A stretch of 64,000 nucleotides of DNA from JADZGC01 sp964391595 (GCA_964391595.1 CAYMMM010000002.1:1-64000), one strand, 5' to 3'. Positions 1-7,957 are shown, numbered from the stretch's first letter. A program made the numbers and translations. Notes: generated from the letters alone by a model not told the origin.

Positions 1-828
1 GTAATGAGGGTCTGGTCTATGATCGGCATCGAGTGTTGTAACTAATACATCACGTGATTTTAGACCCATCTCTTCAAGCTTCGGGAGCAGCGTGCGAGCC
101 GCGTGCGTAATGTTAGCCCCCTTACCCTTAAGCTCGCCAACTACTCCATCAGGGTGTTCGATCGTAAAGAAGCGCTCAAACTTCCCGCTGAATTCTCGCT
201 TCAATACCGCCATACGTTCACGATCCACATCGCCACCCCGCTCCTCATGCGCCAGTACAATAATAAGCTTCTGCATGTCGTAGTTTACATGCGTCATTGC
301 CTGTAACGTTGGCCTCAAAGTATCGAGCGTTTCATTATATGTTGCGATGATTACTACATGATGCACTTCTGATGGCTTGATCCTGCTCTGCTGCATTAAG
401 TATGCATCAAGCTTCTCGGCCTCGATCTCATACTGCAGCAGCTGCTCATGTTGTCGTCGCCCCCGCTTAGTCAAAAACCAAAACCATGGCGTCCTCGATC
501 GAGCCTCGGCGATCACGGCCTGGAGTTCCCCCACTGATTGCTTACCTGCCTCGAGTCGATCAAGACGCTCAGCCCAAGACACACGCATAGACACACCAAG
601 TCGATGATAACCAGCAATGAGTGCAGCTGACATCCTAAATGACTTAAGGAGCCAGTACAGATCCAGGGCGATAATGAAGTAAGCAACAATAAACGGTTGA
701 TACATCGAAAGCAAAATCGGCAAAAGCAACGTCGACCAAGTAAATAAGCCGGGTAACATTTCGAGCAATCGCACCACCACGTGAGGTACACGCAGCCCAC
801 TACCGGTTAATGAGTTAACGCGCGCCAT
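1..828 (-). CDS. Glycosyltransferase family 2 (N-terminal part, cut by the window edge)
   Basis: An open frame of 276 codons runs from an ATG at 828 to the left edge without a stop. After a membrane-like stretch (about residues 28-65) and a charged helical linker comes a GT-A type domain. Its opening strand reads HHVVIIATYNE near residue 155 and a TLDADHRP motif lies near residue 265. This is the nucleotide-sugar/metal binding DxD-like site of GT2 enzymes. The protein probably transfers a sugar at the membrane for cell-envelope glycan, with the acceptor unknown. The start overlaps the end of the upstream membrane gene by 14 bp, so the two are probably co-translated. The C-terminal half cannot be seen. 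Confidence 0.75.
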   Translation of the reverse strand, partial: MARVNSLTGSGLRVPHVVVRLLEMLPGLFTWSTLLLPILLSMYQPFIVAYFIIALDLYWLLKSFRMSAALIAGYHRLGVSMRVSWAERLDRLEAGKQSVGELQAVIAEARSRTPWFWFLTKRGRRQHEQLLQYEIEAEKLDAYLMQQSRIKPSEVHHVVIIATYNETLDTLRPTLQAMTHVNYDMQKLIIVLAHEERGGDVDRERMAVLKREFSGKFERFFTIEHPDGVVGELKGKGANITHAARTLLPKLEEMGLKSRDVLVTTLDADHRPDPHY

Positions 829-1195
829 GAGTGACTCCTGTATACAGTAGTAATATCTGCAGCACAAATAGACTCATGCCTAAGCCCGATATCACTAACA
901 TGAAGCTAGTTATACGACTTCGTCGATACGTGGACTGAGCCAGGAATACGTTCACAAGTGCAATACCCCACCCCGCAACAGGAAGGAGATAGAGCATCTG
1001 CCAACTGCCAAGCTGGTCAAATGCAGTGAGAGTGGTATAGCGTATCGGCACTTGCACTGACATGGGGTGAATATTAAACACAGCGACCAGGGTATTTGCC
1101 AAATTAACCAATAAAACTATCAGTAAAAGAGAAACCAGCCAGTTATTCTGACCGATACCGCCTTGATCAAAGAGTTGGTGTGCTACCCGTCGCAT
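815..1195 (-). CDS. Small integral membrane protein next to the glycosyltransferase
   Basis: A 126-residue protein with about three hydrophobic segments (roughly residues 19-40, 68-86 and 97-118) and short polar loops. I do not recognise a family. It overlaps the following glycosyltransferase gene by 14 bp, so it is probably a membrane partner or anchor for that enzyme (inference). A TATACT box at 1207-1212 (minus strand) would start the mRNA only about 5 nt before the ATG, so the leader is very short and carries no Shine-Dalgarno sequence. Confidence 0.6.
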   Translation of the reverse strand: MRRVAHQLFDQGGIGQNNWLVSLLLIVLLVNLANTLVAVFNIHPMSVQVPIRYTTLTAFDQLGSWQMLYLLPVAGWGIALVNVFLAQSTYRRSRITSFMLVISGLGMSLFVLQILLLYTGVTHGAR

Positions 1196-1252
1196 ATCTG
1201 ATAACTAGTATACAGCTTTTATGGTTTGAGCAGTACTTTTTACCATATACAA

Positions 1253-1274
1253 CAAAATCCCCTATCTCGGGGAT
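1253..1274 (-). terminator. Rho-independent terminator after tRNA-Thr
   Basis: On the minus strand, ATCCCC-GAGATA-GGGGAT is followed by TTTGTTGT. It starts 5 nt after the CCA end of tRNA-Thr and would end the tRNA-Gly/tRNA-Thr transcript. Confidence 0.75.
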
Positions 1275-1278
1275 AATC

Positions 1279-1355
1279 TGGAGCCGATGGTGGGACTCGA
1301 ACCCGCGACCCCCACTTTACGAAAGTGGTGCTCTAGCCAGCTGAGCTACATCGGC
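1279..1355 (-). tRNA. tRNA-Thr (anticodon CGT), CCA encoded
   Basis: The acceptor stem GCCGATG/CATCGGC is perfect, the D-arm GCTCAGCTGGCTAGAGC is standard, and the anticodon stem CCACT/AGTGG encloses the loop TTCGTAA, giving anticodon CGT (reads ACG, threonine). The T-loop is TTCGAGT. The T-stem GCGGG/CCCAC has one C-A mismatch at its second pair. The discriminator is T and CCA is encoded. It lies downstream of tRNA-Gly and is probably co-transcribed with it. Confidence 0.93.
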
Positions 1356-1371
1356 ACATTTCTTACGATTT

Positions 1372-1445
1372 TGGAGCGGGTAACGGGAATCGAACCCGTA
1401 TCTCAACCTTGGGAAGGTCGCATTCTACCACTAAACTATACCCGC
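1372..1445 (-). tRNA. tRNA-Gly (anticodon CCC), CCA encoded
   Basis: The acceptor stem GCGGGTA/TACCCGC is perfect. The anticodon stem CGACC/GGTTG encloses TTCCCAA, giving anticodon CCC (reads GGG). The T-arm ACGGG-TTCGATT-CCCGT is perfect. The discriminator is T, followed by encoded CCA. It is the first gene of the two-tRNA unit. Confidence 0.94.
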
Positions 1446-1468
1446 CAACAGATAAGAATGACTGGCAG

Positions 1469-1498
1469 ATTGTATCATATCACTCCCCCGCCCCTCAA
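1469..1498 (-). promoter_or_regulatory. Promoter of the tRNA-Gly/tRNA-Thr unit
   Basis: On the minus strand, TTGAGG (1493-1498) is separated by 18 nt from TACAAT (1469-1474). The predicted start is near 1462, about 17 nt before tRNA-Gly. Confidence 0.6.
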
Positions 1499-1703
1499 TG
1501 AGGCTGTTGGATTCTGTATGCATTATCCAACACACAAATCAGGCTTACTAGGATATTCTTTCAAGCAGGGTCGAATTGCACAAACAATCTATTCTTAATA
1601 TTGGGTATATTTTGTACTCTTTGTCTTATATCAATATACCTATTTACTATTTGTGTTCGTTTTATGGCAAAAAGTATTCGTTTCACGCACACAAGCTAGT
1701 AGA

Positions 1704-1732
1704 TTGAAATACCTCCACAATTCTGCTACTAT
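1704..1732 (+). promoter_or_regulatory. Promoter of tRNA-Asp
   Basis: TTGAAA (1704-1709), a 17-nt spacer, then TACTAT (1727-1732). The predicted start near 1739 is 10 nt before the mature tRNA 5' end. Confidence 0.65.
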
Positions 1733-1748
1733 AGCCAGGTTCAAATGC

Positions 1749-1825
1749 GGGCTCGTGGTGTAGAGGCCTAACATGCCTCCCTGTCACGGAGGAGATCGCC
1801 GGTTCGAATCCGGTCGAGCCCGCCA
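1749..1825 (+). tRNA. tRNA-Asp (anticodon GTC), CCA encoded
   Basis: Acceptor stem GGGCTCG/CGAGCCC; anticodon stem CCTCC/GGAGG around CTGTCAC, giving anticodon GTC (reads GAC). T-arm GCCGG-TTCGAAT-CCGGT. The discriminator G is typical of tRNA-Asp and CCA is encoded. Confidence 0.95.
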
Positions 1826-1903
1826 TAGTACTTATGCTTGTTAGCTAATAGTTTTAATGATATAACATGTGCGTCACTGCTTTACCCTAAGGAGTTGAGT
1901 GTA

Positions 1904-2176
1904 GTGAGTACCAAATCAGAATCCCCAATTGGCAATGGCTCCTTATCGAATCCCGATAAATCTGAGCTCTGTGAAGACCTTGATCTGTTGATGGTATTGG
2001 GTGGTAAGCCTAATACGGACGACGGGAGAAAGATCATTCGTGACCATCAAGCAAAATGCACTTGGTGTGCAAGACCAGGCCGTCATCGGTCGCTCATTGG
2101 TGTTTTGCTGGATCGAGATGACCAACACACTGCTAGATTAGAGCAGACATTTGGCCCGATTGATTGGGCTGATTAA
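1904..2176 (+). CDS. Small hypothetical protein with a CxxC motif
   Basis: The GTG at 1904 is preferred because AAGGAG (1889-1894) lies 9 nt upstream; an ATG at 1838 has no such site. The 90-residue product is polar, acidic in its first half, and carries CTWCARPGRH near residue 57. Only that one Cys pair is present, so zinc binding would need another ligand or a dimer. I do not recognise the family. It is the first of a group of small accessory genes (1904-3205). Confidence 0.45.
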   Translation: MSTKSESPIGNGSLSNPDKSELCEDLDLLMVLGGKPNTDDGRKIIRDHQAKCTWCARPGRHRSLIGVLLDRDDQHTARLEQTFGPIDWAD

Positions 2177-2199
2177 AAATACTCATAGGATCTGAGTTA

Positions 2200-2259
2200 T
2201 ACGGTCCTCGGGCTAGCCCCCTATCGGAGCGAATACTCCTTTGGAACCGTACCGGGGCT
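2200..2259 (+). other. Possible pseudoknotted RNA structure
   Basis: Three helices can be drawn by eye: TACGGT (2200-2205) with ACCGTA (2246-2251), AGCCCC (2215-2220) with GGGGCT (2254-2259), and an inner hairpin GGAG-CGAATA-CTCC (2226-2239). The first two interleave, giving an H-type pseudoknot or two alternative folds. It starts 24 nt after a stop codon and lies upstream of the next promoter (2375), so if transcribed it is a 3' element of the preceding gene or a small RNA. No T-run follows. Confidence 0.3.
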
Positions 2260-2374
2260 TCAACCTAAGCACTTAATATAATTTGAGGGTTTAGGCTGAA
2301 ACAAGTTCCAACTTCGTCCGCTACGGCACACCATAGATCATTTACTTACGACTCCCTATATGAAGTCTGTTTTA

Positions 2375-2403
2375 TTGACATTTTTCATAATAGTAATTAT
2401 AGT
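2375..2403 (+). promoter_or_regulatory. Strong sigma70-type promoter before the 2460 gene
   Basis: A perfect TTGACA (2375-2380), a 17-nt spacer and TATAGT (2398-2403). The predicted start near 2410 gives a leader of about 50 nt. Confidence 0.75.
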
Positions 2404-2459
2404 ATGCCAAATCTATTCAACTGTTTGGCCTACCACGCCTTCGAGAGAAAGAAGCACCT

Positions 2460-2909
2460 ATGTCAGATTCAGCCTCATCTATGGCAAGAAGCAGCCGTCT
2501 CTACCGTTGCGGCATCTGCCTCCGAGAGAGGAAGACCAACGCGAGGTCGAAGCTCGGCCGGTGTGAACACTGCAACTCCCTCGATTGGATATGTCGCATC
2601 GAAGACAATATCCAAGCACCAACTTCAGAATGGTTCCCAGTGTGCTTCTGGTACGGCACGATGAGCTTTGTACTCGCTGCACTCGGCAAGCCGGAAGTGG
2701 GTATGGAACTCAATGTAGCGATGCCTACCGTATCGACCGTAGGAGGGACCCAGACTCGCCATCTGTACATCGACGGGAGATTCCGGATCAAGAAATCCGA
2801 GCCGCATCATCTCCCATCGGGACATGATGCGGTGATCGTCGTTCTGGAAGCGACGGGTCCGCGCAACCCCTCTCAGTATGACCACTCTCCAGTCGCCGCC
2901 GCCTTTTAG
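2460..2909 (+). CDS. Hypothetical protein with an N-terminal zinc ribbon
   Basis: 149 residues. The N-terminus has two Cys pairs (CGIC near residue 17 and CEHC near residue 35), the spacing of a small zinc ribbon. The rest shows alternating hydrophobic strands and no motif I can name. It follows a near-consensus promoter and only a weak purine-rich ribosome site. The next gene's ribosome site overlaps its TAG stop, so the two form an operon. Codon use is richer in G/C than nearby housekeeping genes, consistent with acquired DNA (impression, not computed). Confidence 0.55.
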   Translation: MSDSASSMARSSRLYRCGICLRERKTNARSKLGRCEHCNSLDWICRIEDNIQAPTSEWFPVCFWYGTMSFVLAALGKPEVGMELNVAMPTVSTVGGTQTRHLYIDGRFRIKKSEPHHLPSGHDAVIVVLEATGPRNPSQYDHSPVAAAF

Positions 2910-2917
2910 GAGTGATT

Positions 2918-3205
2918 ATGTCTAATAATCAACAAGGTCGCATTCGTGAGGCAGAGATAACGCATCGCAAGCGAGCCGTGATCGGCGACCGCGTAAAGCA
3001 CATGGGCCAGCGGTTTACTGATAGTGCAACTGCAACTATCTTGGGGTTCCGTGCCACTTCTCCTGCAGAAGGAATGCGTAATACGGAACGCCCTGGTGAG
3101 CCATGGATCAAAGTAATTGTCCGGCCAGATAACCCAGAAGAAACCTATGGTCGCCGCAAAAATGGCACCTGGGAGTGGGACTGGGATCGCACTCAGCTTC
3201 GCTAA
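2918..3205 (+). CDS. Small hypothetical basic protein
   Basis: 95 residues, highly charged, with many Arg and Lys in the first third and a Trp-rich end (WEWDWDRTQLR). The ATG at 2918 is chosen because AGGAG (2908-2912) sits 5 nt upstream; the GTG at 2912 lies inside that site. The AGGAG overlaps the stop codon of the zinc-ribbon gene, so translation is probably coupled. No family recognised; nucleic-acid binding is possible from the charge only. Confidence 0.55.
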   Translation: MSNNQQGRIREAEITHRKRAVIGDRVKHMGQRFTDSATATILGFRATSPAEGMRNTERPGEPWIKVIVRPDNPEETYGRRKNGTWEWDWDRTQLR

Positions 3206-3267
3206 AAGGCCAACCTGCCCCTATCCGATTCCCGAAAGGGATGATGATGGGGGCCCACTCTTTTATA

Positions 3268-3296
3268 TGGACAATCACCAATCGTTATGCTATAAT
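3268..3296 (+). promoter_or_regulatory. Promoter of the DEAD-box helicase gene
   Basis: TGGACA (3268-3273), a 17-nt spacer and a perfect TATAAT (3291-3296) with an extended TG at 3288-3289. The start near 3303 gives a leader of about 93 nt containing the hairpin CGATAC-ACAA-GTATCG, which could tune translation as in some cold-inducible helicase genes (inference). Confidence 0.75.
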
Positions 3297-3395
3297 TGTT
3301 TTCGATACACAAGTATCGTGATGGATATCGAGTTTTTCTTCTAATCTCGCCCGTTCATCAGTCAAGATTAGATCAATAACTCAAGAAAGATATTT

Positions 3396-4616
3396 ATGCC
3401 ACGACACTCGTTTGGCGGTAATCGCCACAGTGGACGCCCTAGCAACAGCATGCGTCCGAAAAGAAACAACAATCATAGCCGCGGAGGGTCTAAACCCCGT
3501 CACCGAGGTCAATACATCGATCCGAGCCGCTTTGTAAACAAAGCCGTTGCCCCTGCTGAAGAAGTAGTATATGAAGCAAAGCACAAGTTCACCGACTTTG
3601 GTTTCCGTGAAGATCTTCTAAAAAACATTCTTCACAAGGGGTACACTACTCCAACCGCTATTCAAGACGGATCGATCCATGCTGCCCTCGAAGGTAAGGA
3701 TGTCATTGGGCTCGCAAATACCGGCACTGGGAAGACGGCTGCGTTTGCGCTTCCTCTCTTGCAACGCCTCCTCACCGATGCGAAAGGCGCGACTTCCCTG
3801 ATCGTAGCACCGACTCGCGAGCTTGCACTTCAGATAGACAACGAGATCAAGTCATTCTCTAAGGGTCTTGGTATCTATACCGCCCTCTGTCTCGGTGGTA
3901 TGCCGATCGGGCGCCAGATTGCTGCACTCCAGCGTCGGCCTCAAATCGTCATTGGCACTCCTGGTCGCTTGAAAGACCTCTTTAACCAGCGCGCACTCAA
4001 GCTTGATCGTGTTGGTATCGTGGTGCTTGATGAAGCAGATCACATGCTCGACATGGGCTTCATTAAGGATATCAACTTCCTTCTCGATCAGCTCCCAGCC
4101 AAGCGTCAGTCGCTGTGTTTCAGTGCTACGACGACCCCTGCAATCCAAAATCTGATGGATCGCCTCCTGACCAATCCGGTCACGGTATCTGTACGCACAC
4201 ACGAAACCAGTAAGAATGTTGATCAAGATATTATCAAGGCAAGCAGCAAGGAGCATAAAGTAGAGATCCTGCACGAGCTTCTCACAAAGTCAGAATTCGA
4301 AAAAGTACTCATCTTTGGAGAAACAAAATGGGGTGTGCAGCGTTTGGCTGAGTCTCTCACCCAGGAAGGTATCCGCTCAGAAGCCATCCACGGTAATAAG
4401 TCCCAGCCCCAGAGACAACGAGCCCTTCAGGCATTCCGTGACGGCAAGGCACGTGTACTTGTTGCTACTGATGTAGCAGCTCGTGGTATCGACATCCCAA
4501 ATGTTAGCCATGTCATAAACTTTGACCAACCAAGCACATATGAAGACTACATCCATCGCATAGGACGTACAGGACGTGCTGGAAATGTAGGCAAAGCACT
4601 GACATTCGTATCATAA
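3396..4616 (+). CDS. DEAD-box ATP-dependent RNA helicase (RhlE/CshA-like)
   Basis: 406 residues with a complete two-lobe helicase core: Q-motif region with PTAIQ near 86-90, Walker A ANTGTGKT (107-114), PTRELALQ near 140, TPGRL near 188, DEAD (212-215), SAT (243-245), VATDVAARGID and HRIGRTGRAG near the end. The first 40 residues are basic and Arg/Gly/Asn-rich, a likely RNA-binding tail. It unwinds RNA duplexes using ATP, probably in ribosome assembly or mRNA decay. The exact subfamily cannot be fixed by eye. It is monocistronic, with its own promoter and terminator. Confidence 0.93.
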   Translation: MPRHSFGGNRHSGRPSNSMRPKRNNNHSRGGSKPRHRGQYIDPSRFVNKAVAPAEEVVYEAKHKFTDFGFREDLLKNILHKGYTTPTAIQDGSIHAALEGKDVIGLANTGTGKTAAFALPLLQRLLTDAKGATSLIVAPTRELALQIDNEIKSFSKGLGIYTALCLGGMPIGRQIAALQRRPQIVIGTPGRLKDLFNQRALKLDRVGIVVLDEADHMLDMGFIKDINFLLDQLPAKRQSLCFSATTTPAIQNLMDRLLTNPVTVSVRTHETSKNVDQDIIKASSKEHKVEILHELLTKSEFEKVLIFGETKWGVQRLAESLTQEGIRSEAIHGNKSQPQRQRALQAFRDGKARVLVATDVAARGIDIPNVSHVINFDQPSTYEDYIHRIGRTGRAGNVGKALTFVS

Positions 4617-4653
4617 GTACCCGTCACAGATCACTGTATTCTAATCTGTTACA

Positions 4654-4689
4654 TACAAAAAGTCCCTGAGCATCCAGGGACTTTTTGTA
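4654..4689. terminator. Bidirectional rho-independent terminator
   Basis: A perfect 15-bp stem, TACAAAAAGTCCCTG / CAGGGACTTTTTGTA, around AGCATC. With T-runs on both strands it serves both the helicase gene and the converging regulator gene. Confidence 0.9.
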
Positions 4690-4727
4690 TTGCTCACATT
4701 GTTAGATAATTATATGTTTCGTACTAC

Positions 4728-5489
4728 TTATGTACCCAATGGTTTTGACAAATCCCACACTACGCCGTAGAGTTCGCGCATCAGCTCACGATGTTCGGAC
4801 GAGCGCACCAGCAAAGCATATCCACTCGCAAGTGATGATATATAGAGCACACAGTCATCGTACATAAATACTGTCGAACGGAATCGATCTCCTAGTCCAC
4901 CGGGCATGAGACGTATTTCCGCCTTATCATAAAACTGATCGATAATCTGCTGTTCTACCGGGTCCTGCCACAAGTTTCGTGTCTTAACTCCAAGCGTATG
5001 GCGCAGCTCGACATATTTCTCAACAAAATCCGGGCCAAACTGCCAGAAGAAGTTGCGAGTAGGCACGAGCGTGTCTATATGCCGAGAATGACAGTACACT
5101 GTCTCCATAATGACATTGCGCACTGCACTGACCCCCTCATAGAAAGCAACGTTAGGCTTATGGTCGCCTTTTTCGCTAGGTTTAAACTGCAAAACAAACT
5201 CTGCCAGCTCATTATCTAAGGACTCAACCTCTTGCTGCTTATGTCGCACAATTGTTTGGAGGCGACTCAATGGCTCAAGTCGGAATTTCTGGTCATCATC
5301 AAGTCCAGTTTTCGACAATAATCCCCTGCGTTCAAGTGCACTCAACGCATAATATACTGTCGGTCGACTTCTTCCAGTCGTTTGCACAATATCGCGTGCA
5401 GCTTGTGCGCCGTTTAGTAGCGCCAAATACACATCGATTTCTGATTCTGACAGATTGAGACGGGCTAATAGTGAGCGTGGTTCGAGCAA
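4728..5489 (-). CDS. TrmB-family transcriptional regulator
   Basis: 253 residues. Residues about 8-65 form a winged helix-turn-helix typical of TrmB proteins (SESEIDVYLALLNG, then SRPTVYYALSALERRGLL). A short coiled linker (about 75-95) and a C-terminal ligand/dimer domain similar to those of archaeal TrmB follow. TrmB proteins usually control sugar genes in Archaea; the target here is unknown. The start is a TTG at 5489, since no in-frame ATG lies nearby. It is divergent from the HD-phosphohydrolase gene, a possible target. A paralogue lies at 57288-58097. Confidence 0.85.
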   Translation of the reverse strand: MLEPRSLLARLNLSESEIDVYLALLNGAQAARDIVQTTGRSRPTVYYALSALERRGLLSKTGLDDDQKFRLEPLSRLQTIVRHKQQEVESLDNELAEFVLQFKPSEKGDHKPNVAFYEGVSAVRNVIMETVYCHSRHIDTLVPTRNFFWQFGPDFVEKYVELRHTLGVKTRNLWQDPVEQQIIDQFYDKAEIRLMPGGLGDRFRSTVFMYDDCVLYISSLASGYALLVRSSEHRELMRELYGVVWDLSKPLGT

Positions 5490-5619
5490 TAGTTTGGACT
5501 TTCATTAGAATTTAGTATGAAGTGTGTCTAATCATTATTATACACACTTAACAGTACACTTCTCAGAGACTATATTCAAGATGTTCTTTGACATCACTAA
5601 TCAGAGAAAAGGAGTCACG

Positions 5620-6282
5620 ATGAAAAATCGCATGATGCAACGTTGGGTTGACTTGACCCGAGAATCGGGTGCAAGCCTGAGTATGTGCCTACGTGTGTTC
5701 GAAGAGATCGAACGCTACTATAACGGACGACCGTACCATAGCCTCTATGGACATATCTGCCAACTTCTTGACTGGCAAGAAGAGTATTTCCCAGATGCAC
5801 CACTCGACGTCATCCTTGCAATCTGGTTTCATGACCTCTTCAATATTCCAGGCTTCACGAGAAATGAAGAGTTCAGCGCAAAGCTTATGAAGTTTTTGGT
5901 TTCCTCACGAGGGCCAGCCCATCAAGATTTATTCGCAACAGAAATCGTCGAAAACGCAGCAAAACACATCATGGCCACACGCGATCATGTAGCGCACTGT
6001 TCTGAAGCTGCAATCCTCTGCGATCTGGATCTCTTTTCTCTCGCTGGCAGTCATGAGGAGTATGACGCTATTACCGCACGAGTACACGATGAGTACAGTG
6101 ACTACCCCGAGGAATGGTGGGTAGCAGGAAGAATGGATTTCATCAAAAAGTACCTGGCTCGCCCATTCATCTTCCAGACCGAGCGCATGCAAGAATGGTA
6201 CGAGCATGTCGCTCGCGCCAACCTCCAGCGAGAGTATGGTCTCTATGGTAACCAGACGACCAAATCAGCAGGAAAGGAATGA
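5620..6282 (+). CDS. Predicted metal-dependent HD-superfamily phosphohydrolase (COG4339-like)
   Basis: 220 residues from the ATG at 5620, chosen because AAAAGGAG (5607-5614) lies 5 nt upstream. The family pattern is visible: RPYHSLYGH (residues 38-45), AIWFHDLFN with the HD pair at 71-72, a NEEFSA helix, and CDLDLFSLAG near 134-143. These His/Asp residues would hold the metal. Members of this group are thought to be nucleotide phosphohydrolases, but substrates are not established. It forms an operon with the small gene at 6359. Confidence 0.8.
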   Translation: MKNRMMQRWVDLTRESGASLSMCLRVFEEIERYYNGRPYHSLYGHICQLLDWQEEYFPDAPLDVILAIWFHDLFNIPGFTRNEEFSAKLMKFLVSSRGPAHQDLFATEIVENAAKHIMATRDHVAHCSEAAILCDLDLFSLAGSHEEYDAITARVHDEYSDYPEEWWVAGRMDFIKKYLARPFIFQTERMQEWYEHVARANLQREYGLYGNQTTKSAGKE

Positions 6283-6358
6283 GCTCATGGGATGGGTATC
6301 TCCCTTCGGAAGACACAACTGGGACGGCTCGTACCCCAACAGCACACAAGGAGGCACT

Positions 6359-6742
6359 ATGGGGATCTATATTTTGAGTGGCGGGAGTCGAGACGAAGAC
6401 AGCAGTCGGCTCAGCCGAAAACGACTCAGCTCACTTAATCCATCCGAATCGAAACCAGCGTACGAACCTCCACTCCCCCCAAACCCTGACCCGCTACGGT
6501 TCACCATCGAGAGAGTCAAGGAGACTGGCCCGTATCTAGCAGGACTGATCCACTACCCAGATTGCACCAACTACGAGGGCAGGAAGATCATCGTCTTTGA
6601 GGGTCTCACCGAAACAAAGCTACGGAGTATGAAGTACCTCGACCCCCACTTCTTCGAAGGCGGACCGGTCATGGCTCGCTTCCAACCAGATGAAAGTGGA
6701 TGGGAGAACGCGTTGCAACTGATGCGAACTCTATCCCAATAA
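6359..6742 (+). CDS. Hypothetical protein downstream of the HD phosphohydrolase
   Basis: 127 residues from an ATG with the perfect AAGGAGG (6348-6354) 4 nt upstream. An earlier in-frame ATG near 6287 lacks such a site. Residues 10-50 are polar and Pro/Ser-rich, probably disordered; the C-terminal 75 residues look like a small alpha/beta fold. No family recognised. The GC-rich codon choice resembles the other accessory genes. A terminator follows directly. Confidence 0.55.
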   Translation: MGIYILSGGSRDEDSSRLSRKRLSSLNPSESKPAYEPPLPPNPDPLRFTIERVKETGPYLAGLIHYPDCTNYEGRKIIVFEGLTETKLRSMKYLDPHFFEGGPVMARFQPDESGWENALQLMRTLSQ

Positions 6743-6745
6743 CAC

Positions 6746-6774
6746 AAGCTCCCAGCTAATGCTGGGAGCTTTTT
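6746..6774 (+). terminator. Rho-independent terminator
   Basis: AAGCTCCCAGC-TAAT-GCTGGGAGCTTTTT: a 9-10 bp perfect stem with a 5-T tail, 4 nt after the stop at 6742. The A-run on the left side may also let it serve the converging foldase gene. Confidence 0.9.
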
Positions 6775-6794
6775 CATAGCAGTATTCTCGCTTT

Positions 6795-7910
6795 TTATGG
6801 CTGGAAGTAACGTACGACCTTCGCCTTATCGCGCTGCTCTTGTAGCCAGGTCTCCAGATCTACGCCCTTGATCAAGATGTGAGCTACGTGCACTGTATCA
6901 TCTTTCTTCTCGAGTGCCTTAATGATGTGATAGCCAAACTGGGTCTTCACCACACCACTCACCTTACCTGGTTCGAGAGCAAAAGCAGCATCCTCAAACT
7001 CTTTTACGGTCTGACCCTTGGAGATGAAGCCAAGGTCACCACCGCTCGATGCAGACGTATCCTCACTATATTTCTTGGCTAGCTCCGCGAAGTCAGCGCC
7101 CTTATTCAACTGGCTGAGTACGTCGTCTGCCTTTGTCTTCGCAGCGCCATTGCGAGTAGGATCATTTGTGATCTTATCGGCGAGCTTCTTTTGAACCAAG
7201 TTAAACTTAATCTTTTTCTTGAAGTCATCTACTGTCCAACCGTAGAGCTTCTGGAGCGTTTCTTTGACTTTGTCGTTACCACCAGCGCTCTCTGAGAGAT
7301 TCTTAAACTCTTCCTCGACTTCTTTACTCGAGACAGTTACCCGCTCCTTTGCAGCTTCTTGAGCTACAATCTGCTGATCGATAAGTTGTTTAAAAAGTTC
7401 TTCCTTGAGATCAGTGAGTCGCTGCTTACCTTCATCACTCGAAAGATCTTGTTGCTGAGATTCATAAAACTTCTTGATGCTACGCAGCTCAAAAAGATAC
7501 GTACCATACGTCTCAGCATTCCACAGTACATTACCGTTTACGCTCAAGACTGGATACGGAACGATATTTGCAGCAGTTTCTGTAACACGATCATCACGCT
7601 TAAGCTTGTAGATCATGACGCCAAACACAACCAGTGTAACTAGGATAACGGCTAATGCTGAAGCAGCTGATATAATGACGAGCTTGCGATTTGGCTTGGT
7701 CTTGACGCCTAACTTCTCAAGCCGCGCCCGAAATGCACTGACTTTTTTCGCGCCCTTCTTGCTAGCGTCTGCAGCTGTTGTCTGTGCTGTCGCGAGTACT
7801 TTTTCTTTTGCAGTCAGCTTCTTCGCGGGCTTTTTGTCTGCCTTTTTTGAGCCAGAAGTGCGCCCTGGCTTGGTCACTTTTTTCTTATCCTTAGAGTCTG
7901 TGTCGGCCAT
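6795..7910 (-). CDS. Membrane-anchored peptidyl-prolyl isomerase (SurA/PrsA-like, PpiC domain)
   Basis: 371 residues. A Lys-rich cytoplasmic tail (1-75) precedes one membrane segment (about 77-101). An extracytoplasmic SurA-N-like helical region (about 120-255) and a parvulin/PpiC domain (about 262-350) follow; the latter shows SEDTSASSGGDLGF and the terminal QFGYHIIK motif. It should help fold exported proteins on the outer face of the membrane. The long basic N-terminal tail is unusual for PrsA, which is normally a lipoprotein; no lipobox is present. Confidence 0.88.
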   Translation of the reverse strand: MADTDSKDKKKVTKPGRTSGSKKADKKPAKKLTAKEKVLATAQTTAADASKKGAKKVSAFRARLEKLGVKTKPNRKLVIISAASALAVILVTLVVFGVMIYKLKRDDRVTETAANIVPYPVLSVNGNVLWNAETYGTYLFELRSIKKFYESQQQDLSSDEGKQRLTDLKEELFKQLIDQQIVAQEAAKERVTVSSKEVEEEFKNLSESAGGNDKVKETLQKLYGWTVDDFKKKIKFNLVQKKLADKITNDPTRNGAAKTKADDVLSQLNKGADFAELAKKYSEDTSASSGGDLGFISKGQTVKEFEDAAFALEPGKVSGVVKTQFGYHIIKALEKKDDTVHVAHILIKGVDLETWLQEQRDKAKVVRYFQP

Positions 7911-7957
7911 ATCATTCCCCGTTAGGTTACGCTAATATCCAGTGCATCATACACCAT

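Larger units (their letters stand above)
1446..1748. other. Intergenic region between divergent tRNA genes, with an 8-bp inverted repeat
   Basis: No convincing gene. It holds the two tRNA promoters at its ends and an AT-rich middle. There the perfect inverted repeat GGTATATT (1604-1611) / AATATACC (1633-1640) has a 21-nt spacer. No T-run follows, so it is not an obvious terminator. It could be a binding site, but nothing else supports that. Confidence 0.4.

Noticed and set aside
513..800. 95-codon minus-strand Cys-rich frame near the left edge
   Set aside because: It is a shadow of the glycosyltransferase gene, which is open to the window edge in the correct frame and has a DxD motif.
2360..2566. 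68-codon frame with a hydrophobic start
   Set aside because: Its first codons are the -35/-10 promoter of the 2460 gene and the rest overlaps that gene in another frame.
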